A DNA stretch of 64,000 nt from Pseudomonas sp. LS1212 (GTDB lineage Bacteria; Pseudomonadota; Gammaproteobacteria; Pseudomonadales; Pseudomonadaceae), in assembly GCF_024741815.1 (NCBI RefSeq), contig NZ_CP102951.1, positions 2,991,001 to 3,055,000 on the forward strand, read 5' to 3'. Of the stretch, positions 7,427 through 16,465 are shown in pieces. Both the position numbers and the translations under genes were made by a program. The notes under the pieces were generated by a model. That model had not been told where the DNA came from and ran no database searches. It saw only the letters and a program-made list of their open reading frames with translations. The first letter of the stretch is position 1; each line of letters opens with the position of its first letter.

Positions 7427-8785
7427 ATGAATGTCGAAAAAAGAAGCATCGATTTCATTCCCGAAGCCGAGCGTTATGGCAAGCCCGGCTCGCTGTTCTT
7501 CATCTGGTTCGGCGCCAACATGAACATCACGACCATTGCGTCCGGTGTGCTGCCGGTGGTGATTGGCCTGAACCTGTTCTGGAGCGCCCTGGCCATTGTG
7601 CTCGGATCGTTACTGGGCGCCATCTTCATGGCCTCGCACTCGGCCCAGGGCCCGAAGCTGGGCATTCCGCAGATGATTCAGAGCCGGGCCCAGTTCGGCG
7701 TGATCGGCGCCGTGCTGCCATTGCTGTTCGTGATGCTGATCTACCTGGGCTTCTTCGTCAGTAACACCCTGCTGGCGGCGCAGGCCGTGGCGTCGGTCAG
7801 CCCGTTGCCGGCCGATGCCAACATCTACCTGATCGGTGCGCTGTGCTTTGTCGTCGCGTTATACGGCTACCGACTGATTCACCGCCTGCAAAAGCTGCTG
7901 TCGATCCTTTCGCTGGTGGTCTTCATCGCGGCAACGCTGCTCGCGCTGAGCCTGCCGATACCTGCCGAGCAGTGGGCAGCGAGTGGCTTTTCGCTCTCGA
8001 AGTTTCTGGTGGCGGTCAGCATCGCGGTGACCTGGCAATTGTCCTATGCACCCTACGTTGCGGATTACTCGCGCTACCTGCCCACCCACACGCCGATGGC
8101 CAAGGTGTTCTGGTACAGCTACGCAGGTACCGTGACGGGCGGCGCCTGGATGATGATCCTGGGGGCGATCCTCAGCGTCGCCATCCCGGATTTCGCCAGC
8201 AACGTCGGCAGCCATGTCGCCGGGTTGTTCGGCATCGGTGCGGTGTTGCTGTTCGCCTTTATTGTCTACGGCCAGGTTTCGATCAACGTCTTCAACCTGT
8301 ATGGCGCCTTCATGTCGACCATCACCGTGATCGAGCCCTTTTCCAGGCTGCGCGTCACGCCACGGGTTCGCGGGATGTTCATGCTGGTCATCAGCCTGAT
8401 CGCCACGGCGTTGTGCACCATCAGTCAGGATGACTTCATCGCGTTTTTCCTGAACTTCATCTTCTTCATGAGCTACTTCCTGATTCCGTGGACGGCGATA
8501 AACCTGGTGGACTACTACTGCCTGCGCAAGGGCGACTACCAGCTTGCGGACATCTTCGACATGAACGGGATTTATGGACGGGTGAATCCGATCGCGTGCT
8601 GCAGTTTCGTCGTGGCTATCGTGCTGGAGATACCGTTCATGAATACCACCCTCTATGTCGGGCCCGTGGCCACGGCGCTCGACGGTGTGGACCTGGCGTG
8701 GGTGGTCGGGTTGCTGGTGCCGGCGCTGAGTTACTACGGCTTGATGACCCTGCGCGGTCGGAGTCGTCAGCGCAGCGTGAGTTAA
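7427..8785 (+). CDS. NCS1-family nucleobase/cation symporter (second CodB-like permease)
   Basis: A 452-residue protein with about 12 membrane segments, of the same NCS1 family as the gene at 2928. It shares VERRYGKP-like N-terminal sequence (EAERYGKPGSLFFIWFGANMN), GPKLGIPQMIQSRAQFGVIGAV and YAPYVADYSRYLP. The start was placed at ATG 7427, nine bases after the AGGAG at 7414-7418; a GTG at 7418 is possible. It follows the isochorismatase gene immediately, so the two form an operon. Two NCS1 permeases within 5 kb suggest import of two related heterocycles, or of substrate and intermediate. REP-like sequence and the mobile element at 8821 follow. Confidence 0.85.
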   Translation: MNVEKRSIDFIPEAERYGKPGSLFFIWFGANMNITTIASGVLPVVIGLNLFWSALAIVLGSLLGAIFMASHSAQGPKLGIPQMIQSRAQFGVIGAVLPLLFVMLIYLGFFVSNTLLAAQAVASVSPLPADANIYLIGALCFVVALYGYRLIHRLQKLLSILSLVVFIAATLLALSLPIPAEQWAASGFSLSKFLVAVSIAVTWQLSYAPYVADYSRYLPTHTPMAKVFWYSYAGTVTGGAWMMILGAILSVAIPDFASNVGSHVAGLFGIGAVLLFAFIVYGQVSINVFNLYGAFMSTITVIEPFSRLRVTPRVRGMFMLVISLIATALCTISQDDFIAFFLNFIFFMSYFLIPWTAINLVDYYCLRKGDYQLADIFDMNGIYGRVNPIACCSFVVAIVLEIPFMNTTLYVGPVATALDGVDLAWVVGLLVPALSYYGLMTLRGRSRQRSVS

Positions 8786-8809
8786 GGTTTCTCTCGCCCC
8801 CTCGTTCCC

Positions 8810-8820
8810 ACGCGCCGCAA
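8810..8820. repeat. Left target-site duplication of the inverted-repeat element
   Basis: ACGCGCCGCAA directly abuts the left end of the element at 8821 and is repeated exactly at 9603-9613 next to the right end. Confidence 0.85.
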
Positions 8821-9602
8821 CACTAGTGTCCGGTAAAAATGAGGGGGTGGGAGTGGGATGGTATTGGCACACGGATTTGTGGGCAGATCCGGATGGTGTA
8901 GCGGCCTGACTGGCGGGTTCCGCCCTTACGGCGGGTCACTTTTGACTGGGCAAAAGTAACCAAAACCCCTGTCCCTGCATCCGGCCCTACGCTGCGCTTC
9001 GGGTCCCTTCACTCCGGCATTGCTCCCGCCGGGGCGCACCGACGGGCCGTCCCTGGCCCTTCGGTGCTTGCTCGGCTCCTGCCTCGCACCCAGCTCCGCA
9101 ATACCTCCGTTCAGCCTCCTGAAGGGACGTTCGGCGGTGTCTGGACCATCGCGGAAATCAAAAGCACTCGAAGCAAAAGCAGATCCGGACTTTTGCTTTT
9201 TGCTTTTTTGCTTTTTGGCTTTGCTTCTAGATGCGCGCACTCGCAGACGACATCGATTGTCCCTTCAGGAGGCCGAGTGGAGTCATTGCGTAGTGGGGTG
9301 CGAGGCAGGAAGCCGAGCAAGCGCCGAAGGGCCAGGGGCGGCCCGTCGGCGCGTCCCCACGGGAGCAATGACGGAGCGAGGGAACCCGGAGCGCAGCGCA
9401 GGGCCGTATGCAGGGACCGGGGGTTTTGCCTACTTTTGCCCCAACAAAAGTAGGCCGCCGTAAGGGCGGAAGGGGCCAGCAAGACCACTACAGCATCTGG
9501 ATCTGCCCCACAAAACCAAGTCGCAACGAGCCGAGCAAGACTCAAACCCAGACAGCGCAAGGGATAAAGAGCTTCCCCTACATTTTTAACCGGACACTAG
9601 TG
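8821..9602. mobile_element. Non-autonomous inverted-repeat element (MITE-like, about 780 bp) with 11-bp target duplication
   Basis: The ends are near-perfect inverted repeats: CACTAGTGTCCGG(T)TAAAAAT at 8821-8840 and its complement at 9582-9602, differing by one T. Both ends abut an 11-bp direct repeat, ACGCGCCGCAA. Removing the element and one repeat copy restores continuous REP-like sequence (GTTCCCACGCGCCGCAAAGG). Internally two arms of about 260 bases (roughly 8870-9130 and 9280-9535) are imperfect inverted copies. Each contains the TTCCGCCCTTACGGCGG block, an AAAAGTA block and the GGGCCGTCCCTGGCCCTTCG type block. The centre (about 9160-9235) is a TTTTTGCTTTT-rich spacer. No transposase is encoded, so movement must be in trans. 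A TSD of this length is known for IS4-family transposases; the family link is an inference. Confidence 0.85.
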
Positions 9603-9613
9603 ACGCGCCGCAA
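9603..9613. repeat. Right target-site duplication
   Basis: ACGCGCCGCAA, identical to 8810-8820, directly after the right inverted repeat. Confidence 0.85.
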
Positions 9614-9692
9614 AGGAATGCAGTGTCTGACGCTCCAGCGTCACGACGCGGTGCGTCAGGAAAGGCATTCCCACGCGAGCGTGGGAACGAGC
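9614..9692. repeat. REP-type palindromic unit
   Basis: Contains TGACGCTCCAGCGTCA and the hairpin TTCCCACGC/GCGTGGGAA at 9668-9687. It sits between the element and the convergent end of the chemoreceptor gene and was the probable insertion target of the element. Confidence 0.65.
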
Positions 9693-9699
9693 CCCCCTG

Positions 9700-11664
9700 T
9701 CACGCCAATTTGAATCGACTCACCAGCGTTTGCAACTCCCCTCCCAAACGGGCCAGGTCGCTGCTCGCCGCGGAGGTTTCTTCTGTGGCCGCAGCCGACT
9801 GCTCGGCGACATCGCGAATACTCGCAACGCTACGATTGATCTCTTCGGCCACCGAACTCTGTTGTTCGGATGCCGTAGCAATCTGCTGATTCATCTGCTG
9901 GATGCTCGACACCGCGGCGTTTATCGCCACCAGCACGGCACCTGCCTGCTTGGCCGACTCCACGGTACTGCCCGCTTCGACACGGCTCTTGCCCATCAAT
10001 TCCACCGCACCTTGCGCGCCACCTTGCAAGGCACCGATCAGGCCTTCGATTTGTGCAGTCGATTCCTGGGTTCGGCGGGCCAATGCACGAACCTCATCGG
10101 CAACGACGGCGAACCCACGACCGGCTTCACCGGCGCGCGCAGCTTCAATAGCGGCATTGAGTGCGAGCAGGTTGGTCTGGTCGGCAATGCTTTTGATCAC
10201 ATCCAGTACCGTGCCGATGTTGCTGCTGTCGTGTTTCAGGCGCTCGATGGATTGCGCCGAGTGTTCCACCGACATCGCCAGGCTTTCGATGCGCTCTATG
10301 GTCTGCTGAACCACGAAAGTCCCCTGCTGCGCCTGCTGGTCAGCCTGATCGGCCGAGTTGGCGGCGGTTTCGGCGTTGCGCGCCACATCCTGGACGGTGG
10401 CGGCCATTTCGTTCATGGCAGTGGCAACCTGTTCGGTTTCCATTCTCTGCTGGGTGATACCCGCACTGTTTTGCTCGGTCACTGCCGACATTTCCTCGGC
10501 CGCGGTGGCCAGTTGCTCGATGCTGCCGCTCAAGCGAGTGAGCAGGTTGCGCAGGCTGACGGTCATGGCCTGCATGGCTTGCATCAACATGCCCAGTTCA
10601 TCCTTGCGGTCGCTACGGATGTCATCCGAGAGATCGCCGTCGGCCACTTTGCGGGCCAGGCCGACGACTCGTTGCAGGGGCGCGACAATCATCTGGGCGA
10701 TCAGTACGGCCGCGACCAGACCAATCACGAACCCCACCAGTGTCGCCGCACCCAACATGGTTTTGGCTTCGCGGGCTTCGGCTTCGAGGATTTTCATCTG
10801 CAGATTCAAGGCCTCGGTAGACGCCGCGGAAACCAGTCCGGCCCGCTCGCTCATTTCATTTTCGGTATTTTTCCGGCTTTGGAAGCTTTGCTGCAGTTCG
10901 CCGAAACTCTCCTGGTAGTGTGCCAGCTGCTGGAGCGCCGCATCGATGTCGCTCTGGGCGGCAGGGTCACTGAGGTTGGCACGCAATTGCTGGCCGACCT
11001 TGTTCAGTGAGTCGAAGTGGCCGCGCAGGGTGTCGGCATACTGCTGTTCGCCGCGCAGAATGAAGTCTTTTTCGCGACGGCGTGCACTGAGCATTTCCTT
11101 GGTCAAGGCACTGGCCTGGTGAGCAAAGTCCAGGGCTCGAATGCTGCTTTCATCACCGTTGGCGCGAATCTGGCTGACCGCTGCGGCATTCAGGCGGGTC
11201 TCCAGTTCATCGAATTGTTTCAAGGCCTCCCGTGCCGCTTCTTCCATGGCTTTCTGTGTTACACGGTTTTGCACCGTCGCCTGGCTGAGCTCAACCAGTT
11301 TGGCCTGATAGCGGTTGACGTCCTGATCAACCTGCTCCATCAGGACGATGGTTTCCGGGATGCGCATGACTTTCAAGGTATCGGCTGCGATATGCCTGAT
11401 CTCCTGGATTGTCTGCGTGGCGCTTTGGATGTAGCTGTCATCACCGCTGATAATGAAGTTCTTCTCGTTCTGCCGAACCTGGTAAAGCTTGGTGTCGATG
11501 TCATTGACCTTGAGCAGTGTGTCAAAGCGCTGGAGCGTGCTCTCCAGGGCGGTGAAGCTGACCCAGGCAATCAGCAGGCTGATCATCAAGACCAGGCCGA
11601 AGCCTGTGAGAAGCTTTTTGCGCACGTTCATATCAAGGAAAAAGCTGGCGAAAGAGGAAGCCAT
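9700..11664 (-). CDS. Methyl-accepting chemotaxis protein, HBM-type sensor
   Basis: A 654-residue chemoreceptor. TM1 lies near residues 18-38, followed by a periplasmic all-helical region of about 240 residues. That region has two similar bundles marked by [12 protein letters not shown] and [15 protein letters not shown], the signature of helical bimodular (HBM) sensors such as McpS. Next come TM2 (about 275-297), a HAMP domain ([23 protein letters not shown]) and a long cytoplasmic coiled coil with the signalling tip [23 protein letters not shown] receptors commonly sense organic acids; the ligand here is unknown. ATG 11664 was chosen because AAGGATTCGACC precedes it and the 18 extra upstream codons are not receptor-like. 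No carboxy-terminal CheR-binding pentapeptide is seen. The gene is monocistronic. Confidence 0.9.
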   Translation of the reverse strand: MASSFASFFLDMNVRKKLLTGFGLVLMISLLIAWVSFTALESTLQRFDTLLKVNDIDTKLYQVRQNEKNFIISGDDSYIQSATQTIQEIRHIAADTLKVMRIPETIVLMEQVDQDVNRYQAKLVELSQATVQNRVTQKAMEEAAREALKQFDELETRLNAAAVSQIRANGDESSIRALDFAHQASALTKEMLSARRREKDFILRGEQQYADTLRGHFDSLNKVGQQLRANLSDPAAQSDIDAALQQLAHYQESFGELQQSFQSRKNTENEMSERAGLVSAASTEALNLQMKILEAEAREAKTMLGAATLVGFVIGLVAAVLIAQMIVAPLQRVVGLARKVADGDLSDDIRSDRKDELGMLMQAMQAMTVSLRNLLTRLSGSIEQLATAAEEMSAVTEQNSAGITQQRMETEQVATAMNEMAATVQDVARNAETAANSADQADQQAQQGTFVVQQTIERIESLAMSVEHSAQSIERLKHDSSNIGTVLDVIKSIADQTNLLALNAAIEAARAGEAGRGFAVVADEVRALARRTQESTAQIEGLIGALQGGAQGAVELMGKSRVEAGSTVESAKQAGAVLVAINAAVSSIQQMNQQIATASEQQSSVAEEINRSVASIRDVAEQSAAATEETSAASSDLARLGGELQTLVSRFKLA

Positions 11665-11975
11665 GGTCGAATCCTTTATGGGCACTTTTTTGAGTTCGTG
11701 TGTACGCGCAGGTCGCAATCAGGGCGGAGCCAGTTGCTGATAGGGAAAATGTTCAGAGATGGGAGGGAGTTGCGGCATGAGATGCGACGTCCTGTCGAGC
11801 TTGTCCTTGACCTCCGGCTGGAGGCCATATGCCACCACACTCTATACGAACAATACCGGACCAGCCATGCATGGGCCGGAAAAATTTAGTTATGATCCTA
11901 TAACCTCGAGGATCGGCAAAAAGGCCTGAAGTGCGGCCTTCGCCAAGCACGTTCCTCCCCTTTCGTCAAAGCGAG
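11665..11975. other. Divergent intergenic region between chemoreceptor and beta-lactamase
   Basis: No gene is visible. It holds the promoters of the divergent mcp and bla genes. Around 11880-11915 it turns AT-rich (AAAATTTAGTTATGATCCTATAACC), the likeliest promoter area for the beta-lactamase. No ampR-like divergent regulator gene is present. Confidence 0.4.
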
Positions 11976-12875
11976 ATGACAGCGTCAATGACCTATTCTC
12001 CAAGCCGCCGCACCTTGCTGCTGGCCGCCGCTACGGCGCCTTTGGCCCTGGCACTCACGGCCTGCGCTACCGGGCAGGCGCCCGACACCTCGGCACAAGC
12101 GCTGTTCGCAACGCTTGAACGTACTGCCGGGGGCCGCCTCGGCGTATCAGCCCTCGACACGGCCAGCGGCATGCACATTCACTATCGGGCCGATGAACGT
12201 TTTCCCTTGTGCAGCACATTCAAGGCGATCCTAGCCGGTGCGATCCTCGCGCAGAGCACCCGTGATGCCGGTTTGCTGGAGCGGCGAGTCAGGTACGGGC
12301 AGAGTGATCTCGTCAGCTACTCGCCCATCAGCTCCCAACACCTGGATGACGGCATGACGGTTGCCGAGTTGTGCCGTGCCACGGTTCAGTACAGCGACAA
12401 TACCTCCGCCAACCTGCTGATGAAGATTCTCGGAGGGCCCGCCGCGGTCACCGCGTTTACGCGTTCGATCGGCGACAGCCAATTGCGCCTCGATCGCTGG
12501 GAAACAGAACTGAACACGGCCATACCCGGAGATCCGCGCGATACCACGACGCCGGCCGCCATGACCCGCAGCCTGCAATCGCTCGCCATTGGCAATGCCC
12601 TGCCGGTGCCCCAACGCGAGCTGTTGCAGGCCTGGCTACGGGGAAACACAACGGGCGCAAAGCGCATTCGTGCCGGACTGCCGGCCGACTGGCAAGTCGG
12701 CGACAAGACGGGCACCGGCGATTATGGAACGACGAACGATATCGCCGTGCTCTGGCCGCCGGCACGCGGGCCGATTGTACTGTCGGTCTATTACACGCAA
12801 CCGCAGGCAGACGCGAAGCCGCGCGATGATGTGATTGCGGCGGCGACTCGAATTGCCGTGAGCGTACTGCGCTGA
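11976..12875 (+). CDS. bla: Class A beta-lactamase, predicted lipoprotein with twin-arginine signal
   Basis: A 299-residue serine beta-lactamase. All class A motifs are present: S80-TFK, S140-DN, E176-TELN (the omega-loop Glu) and K244-TG. The region after KTG (TGDYGTTND) and the PLCSTFK context resemble the Pen/OXY/CTX-M side of the class. The Cys before the active-site Ser (Ambler 69) is present, but the partner Cys238 of KPC/NMC carbapenemases is not. The N-terminus [21 protein letters not shown] combines an RR pair with a lipobox (LTAC, Cys30), so Tat export and lipidation are likely. ATG 11976 is used; an upstream GTG-type extension adds only non-signal sequence. The chromosomal setting between unrelated genes gives no sign of recent transfer. 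Confidence 0.88.
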   Translation: MTASMTYSPSRRTLLLAAATAPLALALTACATGQAPDTSAQALFATLERTAGGRLGVSALDTASGMHIHYRADERFPLCSTFKAILAGAILAQSTRDAGLLERRVRYGQSDLVSYSPISSQHLDDGMTVAELCRATVQYSDNTSANLLMKILGGPAAVTAFTRSIGDSQLRLDRWETELNTAIPGDPRDTTTPAAMTRSLQSLAIGNALPVPQRELLQAWLRGNTTGAKRIRAGLPADWQVGDKTGTGDYGTTNDIAVLWPPARGPIVLSVYYTQPQADAKPRDDVIAAATRIAVSVLR

Positions 12876-13363
12876 CGTCATGACGCGGAGCGTCGCAGGG
12901 TGCATTCCCACGCTGGTGGGAACGAGTTATGCGCAGCAGCGGACCAGGGCGCATGAATTTCAGAGCCGACCAGCCAAGGGATATTCGATCACCAATCGAA
13001 GCTGATTGGCATCGAGCTCGGCCTGCGCCTTGTTCCCCCCGATGCACAGCGTGACGGAGCGTGAAGGCCAGGCGCTTCGCCGGCCCGGACTGCACCACGT
13101 ATCGGGCCTGCAGGTCGCGTTCCCAGTGTTTGCGAGCGCGGGGGAAAACGCGCCCTGCTCCGTCAATCCTGACGATAGAGCCATATCAGTTACTCACGTT
13201 ATCGAGAATTCAAGAGCGCAAAGGTTACATTATAACAATGCGTTACGCGACAAGTTCGTCCATGAATACGTGGATGACGTTTTCCCGGCTACTCTGCTCA
13301 GGCACGCTGCCGATAATCGGTTATCGGCTATCGATAATCGGTAGGGCGCACGGAGAGATCAGC
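12876..13363. other. 488-base intergenic region with REP unit and operator-like repeats
   Basis: It begins with a REP-type unit at about 12878-12927 (GCATTCCCACGC...GTGGGAACGAG). A minus-strand frame at 12960-13184 ends in a protein-like stretch (AQAELDANQLRLVIEYPL) that could be the tail of a decayed gene, but I do not recognise it. Sequence from 13180 to 13300 is AT-richer and probably holds the promoter of the MHS transporter. The tandem palindromes at 13310-13341 follow. Confidence 0.4.
13310..13341. promoter_or_regulatory. Operator-like tandem palindromes upstream of the MHS transporter
   Basis: CCGATAA-TCGG-TTATCGG forms a perfect 7-bp inverted repeat at 13310-13327, and CGATAATCGG recurs at 13332-13341. 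The array ends 22 bases before the transporter ATG, a position suited to repression. No regulator gene is adjacent. Confidence 0.45.
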
Positions 13364-14710
13364 ATGACCACCACGGAAATCGAGCGGGTCGATCCCGCCA
13401 CCTTGAGAAAAGTCATCAGCGCGGCTGCCATCGGCAACTTCGTGGAGTGGTTCGACTTTGCGGTGTATGGCTTTTTAGCCACCACCATCGCCCTGCAATT
13501 CTTCCCCAGCGACGATGCCAGCGCCGCCTTGCTGAAAACCTTCGCGGTGTTTGCCGTGGCGTTCGCATTCCGCCCCTTGGGCGGGATCTTTTTTGGCATG
13601 CTCGGCGACCGGATCGGGCGCAAGAAGGCCCTGGCCACGACCATTCTATTGATGGCCGGCGCGACGACCTTGATCGGCTTGCTGCCGAGCTACGCAGCCA
13701 TTGGTGTCATGGCGCCCGTGCTCTTGACCCTGATTCGCTGCGCCCAGGGCTTTTCCGCCGGTGGCGAATACGCCGGGGCCTGCGCCTACCTGATGGAGCA
13801 TGCCCCGCGCACTCAGCGCGCCTGGTATGGCAGTTTCGTCCCGGTATCGACCTTTTCCGCTTTCGCCTGTGCGGCGGTGGTGGCCTACGCGCTGGAGTCG
13901 TCGCTCACGGCCGAGGCAATGAGCAGCTGGGGTTGGCGCGTGCCGTTCCTGGTGGCCGCGCCCCTGGGCATCGTCGGCTTGTACCTGCGCTGGCGGCTGG
14001 ATGAAACCCCTGCGTTCAAGGCAGTTGCCAAGGAAGACGCCGTTGCCCATTCGCCTTTGCGCGAAACCCTGAGCACCCACGGCGCGGCGATTTGCTGCCT
14101 GGGGGCGTTCGTGTCCCTGACCGCCCTGTCCTTCTATATGTTCACCACCTATTTCGCCACCTACCTTCAGGTCGCCGGCGGCTTGAGCCGGGCCAGCGCC
14201 CTGTTGATCTCGGTGATCGCCCTGCTGTTCGCCGCGGCCATGTGCCCGCTGGCGGGAGCTTTCTCGGACAAGGTCGGACGCCGCGCGACCGTGGTCACGG
14301 CGTGCGTACTGCTGATGGTGGTCGTCTACCCGGCGTTTCTGATGGCCAGCTCCGGGTCGTTCGCGGCCTCGGTCATCGGCGTGTTGCTGTTGGCCGTCGG
14401 TGCAGTGCTCTGTGGCGTGGTCACGGCGGCCCTGTTGTCCGAAACATTTCCGACCCGCACGCGTTATACCGCGTCGGCCATTACCTACAACCTGGCCTAT
14501 ACGATCTTCGGTGGCACGGCACCGCTGATGGCGACCTGGCTGATCACCCAGACCGGCAGCAACCTGTCGCCGGCCTTTTACCTGATCGCGGTCTCGCTGT
14601 TGGCCCTGGCCGGCGGCCTGGCCTTGCCGGAGACTTCGAAAATTTCCCTGCATGGCGTTGGCGATGCAGAAACCGCCGCCACTGGGCGCGCGGCAGGGTC
14701 TACCGCTTGA
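13364..14710 (+). CDS. MFS transporter, metabolite:H+ symporter (MHS) family
   Basis: A 448-residue protein with 12 predicted membrane segments. The N-terminal AAAIGNFVEWFDFAVYGF block, the loop 2-3 signature GMLGDRIGRKKAL and GFSAGGEYAGACAYLMEHAP are typical of MHS carriers for organic acids, such as the KgtP, ShiA, PcaT and ProP relatives. The substrate cannot be assigned. ATG 13364 follows GGAGAG; the much longer upstream frame has no membrane or family features. It is not clearly in an operon: the sensor kinase gene begins 91 bases later and might be co-transcribed, in which case it could sense the same compound. Confidence 0.85.
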   Translation: MTTTEIERVDPATLRKVISAAAIGNFVEWFDFAVYGFLATTIALQFFPSDDASAALLKTFAVFAVAFAFRPLGGIFFGMLGDRIGRKKALATTILLMAGATTLIGLLPSYAAIGVMAPVLLTLIRCAQGFSAGGEYAGACAYLMEHAPRTQRAWYGSFVPVSTFSAFACAAVVAYALESSLTAEAMSSWGWRVPFLVAAPLGIVGLYLRWRLDETPAFKAVAKEDAVAHSPLRETLSTHGAAICCLGAFVSLTALSFYMFTTYFATYLQVAGGLSRASALLISVIALLFAAAMCPLAGAFSDKVGRRATVVTACVLLMVVVYPAFLMASSGSFAASVIGVLLLAVGAVLCGVVTAALLSETFPTRTRYTASAITYNLAYTIFGGTAPLMATWLITQTGSNLSPAFYLIAVSLLALAGGLALPETSKISLHGVGDAETAATGRAAGSTA

Positions 14711-14801
14711 GTTGAGCTAAGCTGGTGGCTAGATGCGATAGGTGGCAGGAAGCCAGGGGCTGCTTGCGCCATGACGCGTTATCCACCAGCGAGTACCCCC
14801 C

Positions 14802-16259
14802 ATGAGCCTTGCATTCGGTTTGGCCAAGTACTTTTCGGACAAGGAAGTCACCGCAACCTCAGTGCAGTTCAATCTGCTGCGATGGTTCTCCTTGGCCAGT
14901 TTCCTGATCATCACGCTCGTGGCCCTTGGCCTGGGCTTCATCGCCACCCGCTTTGTGGTCAACGAAAGCATCCAGCGCGACGCGGTGCTGACGGCGCAAT
15001 TCATTCAGTCCATGGGCGCAGCCGAAGTAGGTCATCACAACCTGCCTGGTTACCAGATGGGGGAGTTGCTCGACCCACGCGACGACATCGGGCTTTCTGC
15101 CCAGGAACAGCGCAACCGGCAAGCCGCGCGCAATGAATTTCTCGATCACATCACCCATATTGCCCGGCAGCCCGACTCGCTGTTGATCAGTATCTATGCG
15201 CCTGACGACGTCGTTATCTGGTCAAGCAATCCCGAATTGATCGGCCAGAAGTTTGCCGATGACGATGAGCTCGAAGAATCCTTCTCCAGCAAGGAGCGAA
15301 TCTTTGCCGTCTATCATGAGGTGCAAAATGACCGTGAAGAGCAACAGTTTGTGCGCAGGCCAGAGAATCTCTTTATCGAGAATTACATTCCGATGCTCAA
15401 TTCGGCCGGCAAGGCCGTGGCGACTGTCGAAATCTACAAGGAACCGTCCGACCTGATTGCCAGGACCCAGCGCGGTTATATGCTGATGTGGCTGGCCACC
15501 TCCCTCGGCGGCGCATTGATCTACCTGGGGCTTTACTTGATCGTTCGGCGCGCCGCCGCTCTGCTGGTTTCACAGCAAAAGCAGTTGATCGAGAACGAAA
15601 CCTTCGTCGCGTTGGGCGAGATGTCCGCCGCGGTGGCCCATAGCCTGCGCAACCCCTTGGCCACGATACGCTCGAGTGCCGAGCTGGCCCAGGAGCTCGC
15701 CAATCCTCCTGTGCAGAAGAACATCAGCGACATCATTGGCCAGGTCGATCGCATGTCCAAGTGGGTGCGCGACCTGCTGCAGGCCTCCAGCCCCCATGAG
15801 GGAGCGAACGAGGAAGTCGACCCGCTGGAGGCGATTCTCGAAACCCTGCACGCCTTTGAACCGCAGATTCGCAAAGCCAACGTCCTGGTCGAATTCACGG
15901 CAACCGCCGCGCCCCCCGTGTTCGGTCAACGCATCCTGCTTTCACAGGTCCTGAACAGCCTGGTTTCCAATGCGCTCGAGGCCATGGCGCAAGGCGGTCG
16001 GTTGCGCATCGATATCCAACCCAATGCTCGCAGGACCCGGCTGCATATCACCCTGCACGACACTGGCAAGGGCATGACGGAAAACCAGCAACAAATGTTG
16101 TTCAAGCCGTTTTGCACCAGTAAACAGGGCGGGCTTGGCGTCGGGCTGGTCATGGTGAAACGAATCATGGAGCGTTTCGGCGGGCAGATCAGCCTGACCA
16201 GTCGTGAAAATGAGGGGACCCAGGTGCGATTGACGTTCCGCATTGCCAAGGGTCGATAG
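14802..16259 (+). CDS. Membrane sensor histidine kinase (orphan)
   Basis: A 485-residue kinase. TM1 is near residues 29-52, a periplasmic sensor region of about 170 residues follows (it includes SLLISIYAPDDVVIWSSN, a PAS/CACHE-like strand), and TM2 is near 228-248. The HisKA domain has the H-box GEMSAAVAHSLRNPLATI. The HATPase domain has N (NSLVSNALEAMA), G1 (HDTGKGM) and G2 (GGLGVGLVMVKRIME) boxes. It is of the NtrB/AtoS-like subfamily that usually partners sigma-54 activators, but no response regulator lies beside it. No HAMP domain is obvious. The ligand is unknown. Confidence 0.82.
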   Translation: MSLAFGLAKYFSDKEVTATSVQFNLLRWFSLASFLIITLVALGLGFIATRFVVNESIQRDAVLTAQFIQSMGAAEVGHHNLPGYQMGELLDPRDDIGLSAQEQRNRQAARNEFLDHITHIARQPDSLLISIYAPDDVVIWSSNPELIGQKFADDDELEESFSSKERIFAVYHEVQNDREEQQFVRRPENLFIENYIPMLNSAGKAVATVEIYKEPSDLIARTQRGYMLMWLATSLGGALIYLGLYLIVRRAAALLVSQQKQLIENETFVALGEMSAAVAHSLRNPLATIRSSAELAQELANPPVQKNISDIIGQVDRMSKWVRDLLQASSPHEGANEEVDPLEAILETLHAFEPQIRKANVLVEFTATAAPPVFGQRILLSQVLNSLVSNALEAMAQGGRLRIDIQPNARRTRLHITLHDTGKGMTENQQQMLFKPFCTSKQGGLGVGLVMVKRIMERFGGQISLTSRENEGTQVRLTFRIAKGR

Positions 16260-16465
16260 CGCCTGCCGGAGCCTCCCGATAGCCGTCCTGGCGCGTCCGG
16301 GCGCTCATTGATTTTGCCTTGGGCGACCAATTTCGACAAAGTGGACTTTCAGGTCAACTTTGTTCTGTCAGAATTCCGCCCTTCGCAGCATCTGGAAGGG
16401 CTTCGATATGGCCTAAGCTATCCAAGACCCTAACGACATGGGCGCTCGCGCTCAGAGGATGATCC

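Noticed and set aside
8926..9560. Several open frames of 100-150 codons in both strands inside the inverted-repeat element
   Set aside because: They mirror each other because the arms are inverted copies, have no recognisable domains, and lack ribosome sites. They are by-products of GC-rich non-coding sequence.
11976..12875. Possible carbapenemase because of Cys before the active-site serine
   Set aside because: The partner cysteine at Ambler 238 is absent (KTGTGDYG rather than KTGTCG), so the KPC/NMC disulfide cannot form.
12960..13184. Minus-strand frame of 74 codons ending in a protein-like tail
   Set aside because: The final 30 residues look plausible as the end of a decayed protein, but no family was recognised and no upstream part could be found.
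16260..16330. GC-rich inverted repeat after the orphan kinase gene as a terminator
   Set aside because: The stem (GGCGCGTCCGGGCGC) is short and imperfect, and the T-run is displaced by several bases.
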